From assembly GCA_049568075.1 (NCBI GenBank), contig CP144911.1: a DNA stretch of 64,000 nucleotides, one strand, 5' to 3'. Of the stretch, positions 33,616 to 43,349 are shown one piece after another (the stretch's first letter is position 1; each line of letters begins with the position of its first letter). The position numbers and the translations under genes are program-made. Below the pieces are notes generated by a model that did not search any database, was not told the origin of the DNA, and saw only the letters and a program-made list of their open reading frames with translations. The stretch is from Gottfriedia sp049568075. GTDB taxonomy: Bacteria; Bacillota; Bacilli; Bacillales; Bacillaceae_G.

Positions 33616-34539
33616 ATGCAACCAACTGTTCAATCTCCAACTTCCTCAACAGGTTTTAGAACATGGTGGAATTTATTAAGACCACATACATTAACCGCAG
33701 CGTTCATTCCTGTTGCGATTGGAACAATGTTAGCGCACATAGCTCACTCATTTCATTTACTTTTATTTCTTTCAATGCTTATTGCAAGTTTACTAATCCA
33801 AGCCGCTGCAAATATGATTAATGAATATTATGATTATAAAAGAGGGCTAGATCATGAAGGTTCTGTCGGTATCGGTGGAGCAATCGTAAGAGATGGTATT
33901 AAACCTTCAACTGTTTTAAATCTTGCTTTTACTTTTTTTGGTATCGCTCTTTTATTAGGCATTTATATTTGTACTCAAAGTAGTTGGTGGATCGCAGTTA
34001 TTGGACTTATTTGTATGGCAGCAGCTTATTTTTATACTGGTGGACCACTTCCAATCGCATACACTCCATTTGGTGAGTTAGTAGCGGGCTTTTTTATGGG
34101 AGTTGTAATTATTGGTATTACTTACTATATTCAAGCTGGAAATTTACCATCAAATGTGATCTTACTTTCGATCCCTACTTCAATTACAATTGGAGCAATC
34201 TTAACAGCAAATAATATTCGTGACCTAGATAATGACAAAGAAAATGGACGTAAAACACTTGTTATCATATTAGGTAAAAAGAATGCAATTATCTTTATTG
34301 GTTCATTATTTGCAGTTGCATATGCTTTAGTTATTTTATTTGTTATCATGAATTTAATTACACCTTTTGCACTTATTTCTTTAATAAGTATTCCTGTTGC
34401 AATAAAAGCAACAAAAGGATTTATAGGTAAGACCCAACCAATGGAAATGATGCCAGCCATGGCAGCAACAGCAAAAACAAATACTATAATGGGATTCCTT
34501 CTTGTTATAGGCTTAATAATTGGAAATATTTTTTCCTAA
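33616..34539 (+). CDS. menA: 1,4-Dihydroxy-2-naphthoate polyprenyltransferase
   Basis: MenA attaches the polyprenyl tail to DHNA in the membrane, giving demethylmenaquinone. The 307-residue UbiA-family protein has about eight transmembrane helices and the two Asp-rich motifs: NMINEYYDYKRGLDHE and ANNIRDLDNDKENGRKTL. It is divergent from menF, the usual Bacillus arrangement. AAGGAGG precedes the ATG. No methyltransferase (ubiE/menG) lies in the window. Confidence 0.96.
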   Translation: MQPTVQSPTSSTGFRTWWNLLRPHTLTAAFIPVAIGTMLAHIAHSFHLLLFLSMLIASLLIQAAANMINEYYDYKRGLDHEGSVGIGGAIVRDGIKPSTVLNLAFTFFGIALLLGIYICTQSSWWIAVIGLICMAAAYFYTGGPLPIAYTPFGELVAGFFMGVVIIGITYYIQAGNLPSNVILLSIPTSITIGAILTANNIRDLDNDKENGRKTLVIILGKKNAIIFIGSLFAVAYALVILFVIMNLITPFALISLISIPVAIKATKGFIGKTQPMEMMPAMAATAKTNTIMGFLLVIGLIIGNIFS

Positions 34540-34638
34540 TTAAGGCAGAACAATTCCTCAAAAAACTTAATTCATGTTTTCCTCCTTTTTGAACAAAATA
34601 TGGATAGTCATATTCATTTATTGAAAAGGGGGAGCATG

Positions 34639-35388
34639 ATGCTTTCACAATCACAAATCCAAACATTTAAAAACGAACTACTTAAACAAAAAGAACATAT
34701 AGAAGAAAGACTAAATGACCCAGCATTTACACCATACTCACTTAGAGATTCTGTTGATGAGCTTTCACTTGCAGACAACCACCCAGGTGATTTGGGTACT
34801 GAATTATTTGAGCGTGAAAAGGACATATCTCTTCATGAGCATTTAAGAAACGAACTAGATGACGTTAATACAGCGTTACAAAAAATTGAAAATGGAACAT
34901 ATGGCATATGTGAAGTAAGTGGTGAAGAAATACCTTTTGAACGGTTACAAGCTCTTCCTACAGCAAAAGCGATGATCGAACATACTCACGATCAGCATAT
35001 TTCAAGTTCAAGTATAAGATATGATCGCCCTGTTGAGGAAGAAGTATTAAACCCACCATTTAGTAGAGATCCTAAAGACCGCTCAATGATGTATGACGCT
35101 GAAGACGCTTTACAAGATGTTGAAAGATATGGAAATTCTCAAACTCCGTCAGATTTTGAATTTAATAATATCGAGGAGTATGGAAGCGCATATACTGAGA
35201 GCTATGAAAATGTTGGTTATGTTGAGGAATTTGAAAACTTTATCGGAACTGATATTTATGGAAAAAATCGAACTGTCTACCCTACAAGAAAACATGAACA
35301 ATATGAACAAGATCTTGATGACTATGAAGAACAAGCTTTAAACGGAGAATTATCTGAAATTGATGTGAAAGACATTGAAAAGTACTAA
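34639..35388 (+). CDS. yteA: YteA, TraR/DksA-family sporulation-associated protein
   Basis: A 249-residue protein whose N-terminal coiled region and central NGTYGICEVSGEEIPFERLQALPTA identify the DksA/TraR-like YteA family. Only one of the four zinc-finger cysteines is kept, so it probably does not bind zinc. The C-terminus is acidic with repeated YENVGYVEEFENFIGTD-like segments conserved in YteA. ATG 34639 was chosen to match the family start MLSQSQ/MLTKEQ; GGGGGAG lies just upstream. Role unproven; expression during sporulation is known for the B. subtilis family member. Confidence 0.87.
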   Translation: MLSQSQIQTFKNELLKQKEHIEERLNDPAFTPYSLRDSVDELSLADNHPGDLGTELFEREKDISLHEHLRNELDDVNTALQKIENGTYGICEVSGEEIPFERLQALPTAKAMIEHTHDQHISSSSIRYDRPVEEEVLNPPFSRDPKDRSMMYDAEDALQDVERYGNSQTPSDFEFNNIEEYGSAYTESYENVGYVEEFENFIGTDIYGKNRTVYPTRKHEQYEQDLDDYEEQALNGELSEIDVKDIEKY

Positions 35389-35406
35389 ATGAGTTAATAT
35401 TTCATT

Positions 35407-35441
35407 AAAAAACGATTACTCTAATGTAGTCGTTTTTTTTA
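35407..35441 (+). terminator. Terminator of yteA
   Basis: Imperfect AAAAAACGA...TCGTTTTTT hairpin with a T tract. Confidence 0.6.
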
Positions 35442-35496
35442 TATTTTGAAATTAAATACATATACTTAATCAAGACAACTTAATTGAGGAGGTTTT

Positions 35497-35961
35497 ATGA
35501 ATATTAAGTTAATTGTTTTATTTTTCTCCTTATACTGTTTATTTTTTATTTCTTCTATTTTATTTCCGATCGACTATGATTGGTATAGTCACCTAATTAA
35601 ACCTAGTTATACTCCTTCTGGAAAAACAATCGGGATCATTTGGGCATTCTTGTATTCTTTCATTTCTTTAAGCGTATGTATAATCGTTTCTTTAGGAGAA
35701 TCCTTTAAAAAAGCAAAATGGTTTTATATTCTATTTATTATTAATTATGTTTTTAACCAGTTGTTTAGCTATTTTGAATTCAAACAAAAAGATTTACTTA
35801 TGGCTACAATTGACTGTGGACTCGTCTTTGTTACAGCAATTCTTTTAACGATGATCGCATATAAACATTCAAAAACTTCGTTTGTATTACTCATTCCCTA
35901 TTCTATTTGGTCATTATTTGCAACCTTTTTAAATTACAATATCTACGTACTAATTAGATAG
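35497..35961 (+). CDS. ytaB: TspO/MBR family protein
   Basis: A 154-residue integral membrane protein with five predicted helices, as in the tryptophan-rich sensory protein/translocator family, which binds porphyrins. The conserved opening WYSHLIKPSYTPSGKTIGIIWAFLYS is visible in pieces from residue 29, and the end YSIWSLFATFLNYNIY matches the family W..FA..LN motif. GGAGG precedes the ATG. Position between yteA and glg genes repeats B. subtilis ytaB. It ends at a terminator shared with the convergent cold-shock gene. Confidence 0.88.
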   Translation: MNIKLIVLFFSLYCLFFISSILFPIDYDWYSHLIKPSYTPSGKTIGIIWAFLYSFISLSVCIIVSLGESFKKAKWFYILFIINYVFNQLFSYFEFKQKDLLMATIDCGLVFVTAILLTMIAYKHSKTSFVLLIPYSIWSLFATFLNYNIYVLIR

Positions 35962-35979
35962 ATTTTTAGATTAATATAA

Positions 35980-36008
35980 AAAAGGCATCCTAAAAAAGGA
36001 TGCCTTGA
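35980..36008. terminator. Bidirectional terminator between ytaB and the cold-shock gene
   Basis: AAGGCATCC/GGATGCCTT with a 7-nt loop; A and T runs on either side. Confidence 0.8.
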
Positions 36009-36020
36009 ACATAACAAAAA

Positions 36021-36221
36021 TTATTTTTTGTTTACGTTAGCTGCTTGTGGTCCACGGTTTCCTTCGATGATTTCGAATTGAACTTCTTGACCTTCTTCTA
36101 AAGTTTTGAAACCTTCGCCTTGAATTGCAGAGAAGTGTACGAATACGTCGTTTCCACTTTCAGTTTGGATGAATCCAAAACCTTTTTCGCTGTTAAACCA
36201 TTTAACTTTACCGAATTCCAT
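36021..36221 (-). CDS. Cold-shock protein (CspA/CspB family)
   Basis: A 66-residue OB-fold RNA/DNA chaperone. RNP1 (KGFGFIQ) and RNP2 (VFVHF) are present, and GKVKWFNSEKGFG and the end GPQAANVNKK are typical. It resembles CspD/CspB; the exact paralogue cannot be told. GGAGGTATTATCG precedes the ATG. A strong promoter lies about 220 nt upstream, so the mRNA has a long leader, as is usual for cold-inducible csp genes. Confidence 0.95.
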   Translation of the reverse strand: MEFGKVKWFNSEKGFGFIQTESGNDVFVHFSAIQGEGFKTLEEGQEVQFEIIEGNRGPQAANVNKK

Positions 36222-36447
36222 CGATAATACCTCCTAAAAATACATATATACACTATTAATGCGTGCATAAAAGAGGGGTAAAGAAAAAGAACGCCATTGT
36301 CCAATCGGCTAAAGGATTGCTACAACATTGAAAGTGGTCAAAACTTCTTTTCAAGACAAAGAAAAATGAGCGTTACTAAAAATTTTGTAGTGCAAATGTA
36401 TCGTTAATTTCTTACCTTCAAATAAATATGCAGTTAATAGTAACTTA

Positions 36448-36476
36448 AATATATCATATCTAAAAAAGTGCGTCAA
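36448..36476 (-). promoter_or_regulatory. Promoter of the cold-shock gene, about 220 nt upstream
   Basis: On the minus strand TTGACG (36476-36471), 17-bp spacer, TATATT (36453-36448). The leader 36222-36441 contains no ORF; it is the expected site of cold-responsive RNA folding. The rest of the gap to 36695 is AT-rich and shows nothing else. Confidence 0.75.
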
Positions 36477-36695
36477 TGACACTTAGGCTTAATTGAGAGA
36501 ATTTTTTATATAATTCTTATAATTTATCTTTTATACATTTTGACCTACCTAGCTTCCTATAAAAATTGCATATTTTCTCATTAAATAGTTAAAATAAATG
36601 AGGATTATGTAATAATTTATCAAATTTTTTATTATTAAATAACTAGATTTTAGTATTACAATATTTGTATAGTTAAACTAAAAGGAGGCATAAAA

Positions 36696-37484
36696 ATGAA
36701 AAATTCTCATGAAGTTACATATAAAATTCATGGCCATGATATGCAGTTTGTACAAGTAGAGCTTGATCCAAAGGAAACAGTCGTTGCTGAAGCTGGAGCA
36801 ATGATGATGATGGATGATGGGATCGAACTTGAAACAATTTTTGGTGACGGTTCACAGCAATCAGGTGGATTATTCGGAAAATTGGTTGGAGCGGGTAAGC
36901 GCCTTGTTACAGGTGAAAGCTTGTTTATGACTAGTTTTACAAACCGATCAAACTCATTAAAAACAGTTAGTTTCTCAGCACCATACCCTGGAACAATCAT
37001 ACCTTTAGATTTACATGAGTATGGAAATAAAATTATTTGTCAAAAGGATTCATTCTTAGCCGCAGCAAAAGGCACTTCAGTTGGGATCGAGTTTAGAAAG
37101 AAATTAAGTACCGGCCTATTTGGTGGCGAAGGCTTCATCATGCAAAAACTCGAAGGTGATGGTCTTGCTTTCTTACATGCTGGTGGTTCAATTTACCAAA
37201 AAACTCTTCAACCGGGTGAAAAAATTAAAATCGATACCGGATGTATTGTTGGATTCACTGGTGATGTTAATTATGAAATTGAATATGTTGGAAATGTAAA
37301 AACTGCACTTTTTGGAGGAGAAGGTCTATTCTTCGCTACATTACAAGGTCCTGGAACAATTTGGGTTCAATCATTAACTTTAGCAAGATTAGCTTCTCGA
37401 ATTGGTCAATACTTACCAAGTTCTTCTAAGGAAGAAGGAAGTATATTAGGTGGCCTTGGAAATCTACTGGATGGTAATGATTAA
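36696..37484 (+). CDS. AIM24/TIGR00266 family protein
   Basis: A 262-residue beta-rich protein of the TIGR00266 (AIM24-like) family. The Gly-rich strand repeats AEAGAMMMMDDG, GGLFGKLVGAGKRLVTGESLF, STGLFGGEGFIMQKLEGDG and KTALFGGEGLFFATLQGPG are typical, forming a trimeric beta-barrel in known structures. No signal peptide or membrane helix is seen. Its biochemical role is unknown; family members have been linked to mitochondrial and membrane organisation. AGGAGG precedes the ATG; own terminator follows. Confidence 0.9.
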   Translation: MKNSHEVTYKIHGHDMQFVQVELDPKETVVAEAGAMMMMDDGIELETIFGDGSQQSGGLFGKLVGAGKRLVTGESLFMTSFTNRSNSLKTVSFSAPYPGTIIPLDLHEYGNKIICQKDSFLAAAKGTSVGIEFRKKLSTGLFGGEGFIMQKLEGDGLAFLHAGGSIYQKTLQPGEKIKIDTGCIVGFTGDVNYEIEYVGNVKTALFGGEGLFFATLQGPGTIWVQSLTLARLASRIGQYLPSSSKEEGSILGGLGNLLDGND

Positions 37485-37517
37485 TTCAGTTTTTAAAAAC
37501 GTTTTTTTGATTACATA

Positions 37518-37554
37518 CAAAAAACTAGTCAACGAATTCTTGACTAGTTTTTTT
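37518..37554. terminator. Bidirectional terminator
   Basis: AAAAACTAGTCAA/TTGACTAGTTTTT with a 7-nt loop between the convergent AIM24-like and lipase genes. Confidence 0.85.
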
Positions 37555-37562
37555 CTGTACTA

Positions 37563-38357
37563 TTAGATTACTTCTTCTTCTTCTGGTTCTGTCTCACGTA
37601 ATTTGTAAGTAAAGGTTGGAGTATAATCATAATCCAACTGCATCTTCTTTACGCCTTCAATATAAGTCGATAAATGGTGACTATTCTTAATAGACCCTTT
37701 ATTTAGTGAAAAAGTGATTGGATGTTGCACTTGAACGTATTCTAAATAAATGTTTAATGGCTTCACTTCTACTTTAAAGGGTGGGCTTAAAGGGACCATA
37801 TCATATAAATTTACAAATCTTAAACTATGCCTAACATTTTCATCGTAGTTTTCTTTAAACTTTATATTTCCTACTTTTGGAGAACCAAATGAATAGACAT
37901 TTGGGTTGCAAATTCCAGTCATTGCTATTTCATATCCTAATAACGTGGCCAATGAACCACCTAAGCTATGACCTGTTATGAATATTTTTTTTGAAAGAGC
38001 CTTTTCCTTCACAATTGCTAAAAGCATTTCTCGACAAGATTGATAAATTGATAGAAACCCCGAATGGACACTCCCACCGTTCATCACATAAGGAAATAAG
38101 TCTTGATCAATTTTCAAATCAGCTAACCAATCCAAATCTGATTTCGTTCCTCGAAACACAATGATTACGGATTCATTATTTTCAATAATATAGCCAAACC
38201 ATTCTAGCTGGCTAATTGCACATGCTTTAATTGTATCTACTAATGAATAGCTTGCAGGAATCATAAATTTACCATCATTATCAAACTGAGCATATGCCTG
38301 TTCAATGCAAAGTAATAATTCTAAGGCCTTATCATAGTCAACTGAAAGGAATTTCAA
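37563..38357 (-). CDS. Class 3 lipase family protein
   Basis: A 264-residue alpha/beta hydrolase of the fungal-type (class 3) lipase family. The nucleophile elbow is GHSLGGSLATLLG (Ser near residue 131), the catalytic Asp is in VNLYDMVPLSPP, and a late His is in NSHHLSTY. RGTKSDLDWLADLK is the usual pre-elbow block. No signal peptide is visible, so it is probably cytosolic. The C-terminus ends in a run of Glu. Substrate not known. Confidence 0.88.
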   Translation of the reverse strand: MKFLSVDYDKALELLLCIEQAYAQFDNDGKFMIPASYSLVDTIKACAISQLEWFGYIIENNESVIIVFRGTKSDLDWLADLKIDQDLFPYVMNGGSVHSGFLSIYQSCREMLLAIVKEKALSKKIFITGHSLGGSLATLLGYEIAMTGICNPNVYSFGSPKVGNIKFKENYDENVRHSLRFVNLYDMVPLSPPFKVEVKPLNIYLEYVQVQHPITFSLNKGSIKNSHHLSTYIEGVKKMQLDYDYTPTFTYKLRETEPEEEEVI

Positions 38358-38391
38358 CGTATCTCTCCTTTCTTGCTTTTCATCATTATAT

Positions 38392-38422
38392 GAAAAACCT
38401 CCTAATAATCTAAGAGGAGGTT
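38392..38422 (-). terminator. Terminator of the glg operon
   Basis: On the minus strand AACCTCCT/AGGAGGTT with a 9-11 nt loop and TTTTTC, starting at the glgP stop codon. Confidence 0.8.
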
Positions 38423-40829
38423 AAGAATGGTGTAATGTTCTTTGATGAATATTCCATATTTCTGATGCGTATTGACGAATCGTGCGATCACTCGTAAAAA
38501 ACCCCGATTTCGCAACATTGTTAAGACTTTTTATAGCCCAATCTCTTTTATTTTGATACGTATGATTAATACATTCATGAGCTTTTACATATGAAGAGAA
38601 ATCTCTAAGTAAGAAATACTCATCATTATAAGACATGAGCGAATCAAAAATTGGTTCAAATTCTTCCCTTGGTAAAGGAAATAACCCGTGAAGCATTTGA
38701 TCTAACACCTTTTTTATTCGTAGATCATGATGGTAATAATCACTGCTTTTATATCCACCGTATTGGTAATAATTTAATACCTCGTCAGCTGTAAGTCCGA
38801 ATGTAAAAATATTCTCCTCGCCAACTTCTCTTAAAATTTCAATGTTTGCACCATCAAGTGTACCAATCGTTAAAGCACCATTCATCATAAATTTCATATT
38901 CCCAGTACCCGATGCTTCTTTACTTGCTGTCGATATTTGTTCACTTACATCCGCTGCTGGAAAAATAATTTCACCTAGTGAAACTCGGTAATTTTCAATA
39001 AAAATTACTTTAATAAATTGACTTATATAGCGATCATTATTAATAATATCAGCTACTGAATGAATTAATTTAATGATCTTTTTAGCAAAGTAGTAGCCAG
39101 GAGATGCCTTTGCTCCAAAAATAAAAGTTCTAGGATGCATTTTAAAGTGTGAATCTTCCTTCAAACGATTATATAAATACATGATATGTAAAACATTTAG
39201 TAATTGTCTTTTATATGCATGCATCCGTTTTACTTGAATATCAAAAATTGAACCTGTATCTAATGCAATTCCATTTGTATAATGAACATAATTTTCGAGA
39301 ACTTCTTTTCTCTTTTTCTTTACATTCATAAATTGCTCTAAGAATGCATCGTCATTTTGATACTCTAATAGATTCTCAAGTTGAGTTGGTTCGTGTATCC
39401 AACCGTCTCCGATCGAATCATTTATTAAGCTACTAAGCTCAGGATTACATTGGAGTAACCATCTTCTATGAGTAATACCATTTGTTTTATTATTAAACTT
39501 GAATGGTTCATACTCATAAAAAAGCTTCATTTCTCTTTGTTTTAAAATTTCAGTGTGGATTTCAGCAACTCCATTAACGCTCTTACTGCCTACAATTGCT
39601 AAATGAGCCATTTTAACGACTCCATGAGCAATAATAGCCATTTGTTCAATTCGGTCCCAATCACCTGGGTATTTGTTCCAGAGTTCTTTACAATATCTTT
39701 CATTTATTTCTTCTACAATCATATAAATTCTTGGTAATAATGGCTTAAATAAATCAACTCTCCATTTTTCAAGTGCTTCTGATAAAGTTGTATGATTCGT
39801 ATATGAAATCGTTTGAGTTGTAATTTCCCACGCTTCATCCCAGGATAACTTTTCAACATCGATTAATATTCTCATTAACTCAGGAATCGCTAAAACTGGA
39901 TGTGTATCATTTACATGAATAGCAATTTCTTGATGGATTTTACGAATATTACCGTACTGCTCCTTATATGAATCTACTATTCTTTGAATACTTGCAGAAA
40001 CTAAAAAATATTGCTGTTTTAGACGTAAAATCTTTCCTTCATCATGTGTATCATCTGGATATAAGAATTCTGAAACTGCTTCAGCCTCTCGCTTATATTT
40101 CATCAGTGATTTATTTGAGGAATGAGTAGACGCTTCAGCACTCCATAATCTTAATGTATTTACCGTGTTTGTATGATAGCCGATAATTGGTAAATCATAT
40201 GGTACCGCTGTGATTGCTTCTGCACCATGAAGGCGGAATTCCAATCGATTTTTATTATTAACTGTTTCTACTTCTCCACCGAATAAAACTTCAATTGCTT
40301 CATCATCTCTTCGAACTTCCCAAACATTTCCGTATTTCAGCCATTGTTCAGGTAGCTCAACTTGATATCCATCAACAATTTTTTGGTCAAATAGGCCATG
40401 TTTGTAGCGGATGCCACATCCATGACCAGGCAAGTCTTGTGATGCTAGCGAATCTAGAAAACAAGATGCTAGCCGTCCAAGTCCACCATTTCCAAGACCA
40501 GCATCGCTTTCAAACTCCTCAAGAGCACTTAAAGAAATTCCTAATCTCTTGAGGCCAGATTCACATAACTCTCTAAGCCCTAGATGAATTAAGTTACTTT
40601 TCATAAGCTTTCCTAATAAGAATTCAATTGATAAATAATAAACTTGTTTTTTTCGCTCTAATCGGTATTGTTCACTCGTACCTAACCAATTACCGCTTAT
40701 ATGTTCACGAATCATCGTTCCAAGTGTTTGAAATTGCTCTTGAGTAGTGCTATCTGCAGTACTCTTTCCATGCATACTTTCTAGCTTCTCTTTAAAACTC
40801 CACTCAAACTCCTCCACACTAGAAAACAT
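38421..40829 (-). CDS. glgP: Glycogen phosphorylase
   Basis: GlgP releases glucose-1-phosphate from glycogen ends. The 802-residue protein has the PLP-lysine region EASGTGNMKFMMNGALTIGTLDG, substrate blocks GLGNGGLGRLASCFLDS and ESDAGLGNGG, and the IHVNDTHPVLAIPELMR stretch. ATG 40829 is used because GAGGTG precedes it and the length then matches the family; the frame is open 19 codons upstream, into the end of glgA. Last gene of glgBCDAP. Confidence 0.96.
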   Translation of the reverse strand: MFSSVEEFEWSFKEKLESMHGKSTADSTTQEQFQTLGTMIREHISGNWLGTSEQYRLERKKQVYYLSIEFLLGKLMKSNLIHLGLRELCESGLKRLGISLSALEEFESDAGLGNGGLGRLASCFLDSLASQDLPGHGCGIRYKHGLFDQKIVDGYQVELPEQWLKYGNVWEVRRDDEAIEVLFGGEVETVNNKNRLEFRLHGAEAITAVPYDLPIIGYHTNTVNTLRLWSAEASTHSSNKSLMKYKREAEAVSEFLYPDDTHDEGKILRLKQQYFLVSASIQRIVDSYKEQYGNIRKIHQEIAIHVNDTHPVLAIPELMRILIDVEKLSWDEAWEITTQTISYTNHTTLSEALEKWRVDLFKPLLPRIYMIVEEINERYCKELWNKYPGDWDRIEQMAIIAHGVVKMAHLAIVGSKSVNGVAEIHTEILKQREMKLFYEYEPFKFNNKTNGITHRRWLLQCNPELSSLINDSIGDGWIHEPTQLENLLEYQNDDAFLEQFMNVKKKRKEVLENYVHYTNGIALDTGSIFDIQVKRMHAYKRQLLNVLHIMYLYNRLKEDSHFKMHPRTFIFGAKASPGYYFAKKIIKLIHSVADIINNDRYISQFIKVIFIENYRVSLGEIIFPAADVSEQISTASKEASGTGNMKFMMNGALTIGTLDGANIEILREVGEENIFTFGLTADEVLNYYQYGGYKSSDYYHHDLRIKKVLDQMLHGLFPLPREEFEPIFDSLMSYNDEYFLLRDFSSYVKAHECINHTYQNKRDWAIKSLNNVAKSGFFTSDRTIRQYASEIWNIHQRTLHHS

Positions 40830-40854
40830 GGAATCACCTCGCCCTAAAAGATTT

Positions 40855-42288
40855 TTACTTTGAAGACTGCATATATAGTTTTGCATATTCTTTAGCAGAT
40901 TTTAACCAACTTGAATCTTTTCTAATTGCATTCCTTCTGACTGATTTCCAATGTTTTTTATTCTCATAAATACTCAATCCACGTTCAATTGTGTGAAGCA
41001 TATCGTGAGCATTATAGTTAGTAAAAGTAAATCCATTTCCACTCTTCGTCTCTTCATTATATGACTGGACAGTATCATTTAGCCCCCCAGTCTCTCTTAC
41101 GATTGGAACACACCCGTATTTCATCGCAATAAGCTGACCTAGTCCACATGGCTCAAATAGTGAAGGCATAAGGAATAAATCTGCACCTGCATAAATCTGG
41201 TGAGCAAAGCGTTCATCAAATCCAATGTAAGCTCTAACTTTATCATAGTAGTTATGCTCCATTGCTTTAAAAAAGTTTTCGAATTCTTCATCGCCAGAAC
41301 CTAAAATTACTACTTGGACATTATGATCCATAATTTGTGGGAATACGTGTTGAATAAGATCAATACCTTTTTGACTTGTTAATCGGGAAACCATTGCAAT
41401 AATAGGAATATTCTCATCAATTTTTAATGCAAGTGACTCCTGCAATTTCAATTTATTTTCTGTCTTATTTTCGATTGTAAATTCATCAAAATTAGAGTGT
41501 ATTTTCCGATCAGTAGCTGGATTATAGATTGTTTCATCAATTCCATTTACTATCCCAAAAAGTTTGTGATCTTGCTCACGTAATAGTCCATCTAACTGCT
41601 CTCCAAAAAATTCATGCTTAATTTCTTCTTTATATGTTGGACTAACAGTTGTTATGAAATCACTTGAAATGATTCCAGCTTTCATAAAGTTGATACAATC
41701 GTAAAATTTTAAATAGTCATCGCGAAAATATTGTTCATCAATTCCTAACATATCGTCCATTACTTCTTTTGAAAATACGCCTTGGAATTGAAGATTATGG
41801 ATTGTAAATATAGATTTTATTTTTGGATTAATATCTTTTAATGCGCCATACTCTTTCATGAAAAATGGGATCATTGCAGTATGCCAGTCATGACAGTGAA
41901 TGACATCAGGTTTAAAGTCTAATTCTTTAATACACTCAATTGCAGCTAGTGAAAAGAATGCAAAACGCTCTCCATCATCAAAATGACCATACAACTTATC
42001 ACGATTAAAATAGTACTCGTTATCGATAAAATAATAAGTTGTACCTTCTACTTTCAATTCAAATAAACCACAATACTGTTTTCTCCAGCCTAGATTTATA
42101 GATAGCTCTTTTACTAGCTTAGCTTCATCTCTATATTTAGCGGGAATTAACGAGTAGAATGGAAGCATTACTCTTACATTCGTATTTAGTTTATTTAAAT
42201 ACTTAGGGAGAGCGCCTGCAACATCTGCAAGCCCTCCCGATTTAACAAAAGGTACACATTCTGAAACAATATATAAAACATTTACCAC
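40855..42288 (-). CDS. glgA: Glycogen synthase
   Basis: GlgA extends alpha-1,4-glucan from ADP-glucose (GT5, GT-B fold). The 477-residue protein has the N-terminal KSGGLADVAGALPK ADP-glucose motif, HCHDWHT, and the C-terminal PSLFEPCGLGQLIAMKYG and RETGGLNDTV. It starts with GTG 42286-42288 inside the end of glgD (7-nt overlap), with AAGGAG 10 nt upstream, so it is coupled to glgD. Confidence 0.95.
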   Translation of the reverse strand: MVNVLYIVSECVPFVKSGGLADVAGALPKYLNKLNTNVRVMLPFYSLIPAKYRDEAKLVKELSINLGWRKQYCGLFELKVEGTTYYFIDNEYYFNRDKLYGHFDDGERFAFFSLAAIECIKELDFKPDVIHCHDWHTAMIPFFMKEYGALKDINPKIKSIFTIHNLQFQGVFSKEVMDDMLGIDEQYFRDDYLKFYDCINFMKAGIISSDFITTVSPTYKEEIKHEFFGEQLDGLLREQDHKLFGIVNGIDETIYNPATDRKIHSNFDEFTIENKTENKLKLQESLALKIDENIPIIAMVSRLTSQKGIDLIQHVFPQIMDHNVQVVILGSGDEEFENFFKAMEHNYYDKVRAYIGFDERFAHQIYAGADLFLMPSLFEPCGLGQLIAMKYGCVPIVRETGGLNDTVQSYNEETKSGNGFTFTNYNAHDMLHTIERGLSIYENKKHWKSVRRNAIRKDSSWLKSAKEYAKLYMQSSK

Positions 42289-43301
42289 TGAATCAACGCT
42301 CCTTGGACTGAACCTTTTTGAAGCACTACTGGCTCACTTAAGCTTCCTTTTATTTCAACACCATCTTCTATTCGAACATCTTTATCTAATATAACGCCAT
42401 CTAATATACAATTATCTCCAATGTTTGATTTTTGCATAACAACACAATTTCGAATAATTGTATTTTTCCCAATTTTCACAGCTCTTGAAATAATACTATT
42501 TTCAACTGTTCCCTCAATTTCACATCCATTAGCTACAATTGAATTTTTCACAATTGCTTCTTTTGAATATTTTGTTGGTGGCTCATCTTTAACCTTAGTA
42601 AAGACAGGATAAGATTTTAAGAATAATTGATTCCATATCTCAGGATTTAATAATTTCATACTTTGCTCGAAATAATCCTCAATTGTTTGAATGATTGAAA
42701 CTTGTTGAGGTATTTCATACGCACTTAGTTCAACCTCATTATTTTGATCGCGTACAACGTCCATAATTGTTTCATAGCCTTTTTCGTGGAAGTTTTCAAA
42801 AAGCTTTAACAATAACTCTTTTTCAAGGATATAGATATTTAAAGATTTACCGAACTGCTTTAGCTCAGTAATTTGTGCATTTGTTTCGATATGTCTCTTT
42901 AAAACTGGTCTAAAATCCACAGAGCAAATCGTATAAGTATTTGCTACTACTACATACTTTTGAGTAGAACGTTGTAAAAATTGAATATGCTTTTCGATGA
43001 AATCGAATGTACCAAAAGCTCCATCAGTTGGTTCTGGCGTAAAAATAAATAATCCATCCTTTTTACGATTTAAGTCCCAATGTTTACCGGAGCCCAAGTG
43101 ATCAATAATTGATCGATAAGGTTGATCAGGAAATACAGCAACACTCGTAATACCAGAGTTCACCATATTACTTAACATAAAATCGATCAAACGATATCGA
43201 CCTGCATAAGGAAGTGTTGCTAATGGTCGATGCTGTGTTAACGGCTTTAAAGATTCAAAATGTGTTGACGCCTCAATTATTCCTAGCATAGTATGTTTCA
43301 T
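42282..43301 (-). CDS. glgD: Glycogen biosynthesis protein GlgD (regulatory ADP-glucose pyrophosphorylase subunit)
   Basis: GlgD pairs with GlgC to form the heteromeric ADP-glucose pyrophosphorylase of Firmicutes. The 339-residue protein keeps the nucleotidyltransferase frame (LPYAGRYRLIDFMLSN) and the C-terminal left-handed beta-helix, but lacks the catalytic GGxGxRL loop at its N-terminus (it reads IIEASTHFESLKPLT). It is therefore presumed non-catalytic. ATG 43301 has GAGAGGG upstream; a TTG one codon earlier is possible. Confidence 0.95.
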   Translation of the reverse strand: MKHTMLGIIEASTHFESLKPLTQHRPLATLPYAGRYRLIDFMLSNMVNSGITSVAVFPDQPYRSIIDHLGSGKHWDLNRKKDGLFIFTPEPTDGAFGTFDFIEKHIQFLQRSTQKYVVVANTYTICSVDFRPVLKRHIETNAQITELKQFGKSLNIYILEKELLLKLFENFHEKGYETIMDVVRDQNNEVELSAYEIPQQVSIIQTIEDYFEQSMKLLNPEIWNQLFLKSYPVFTKVKDEPPTKYSKEAIVKNSIVANGCEIEGTVENSIISRAVKIGKNTIIRNCVVMQKSNIGDNCILDGVILDKDVRIEDGVEIKGSLSEPVVLQKGSVQGALIQW

Positions 43302-43349
43302 CAAATAACCCTCTCAATCTATTTTTCTATTTGAGGAATGAGCCACCTC

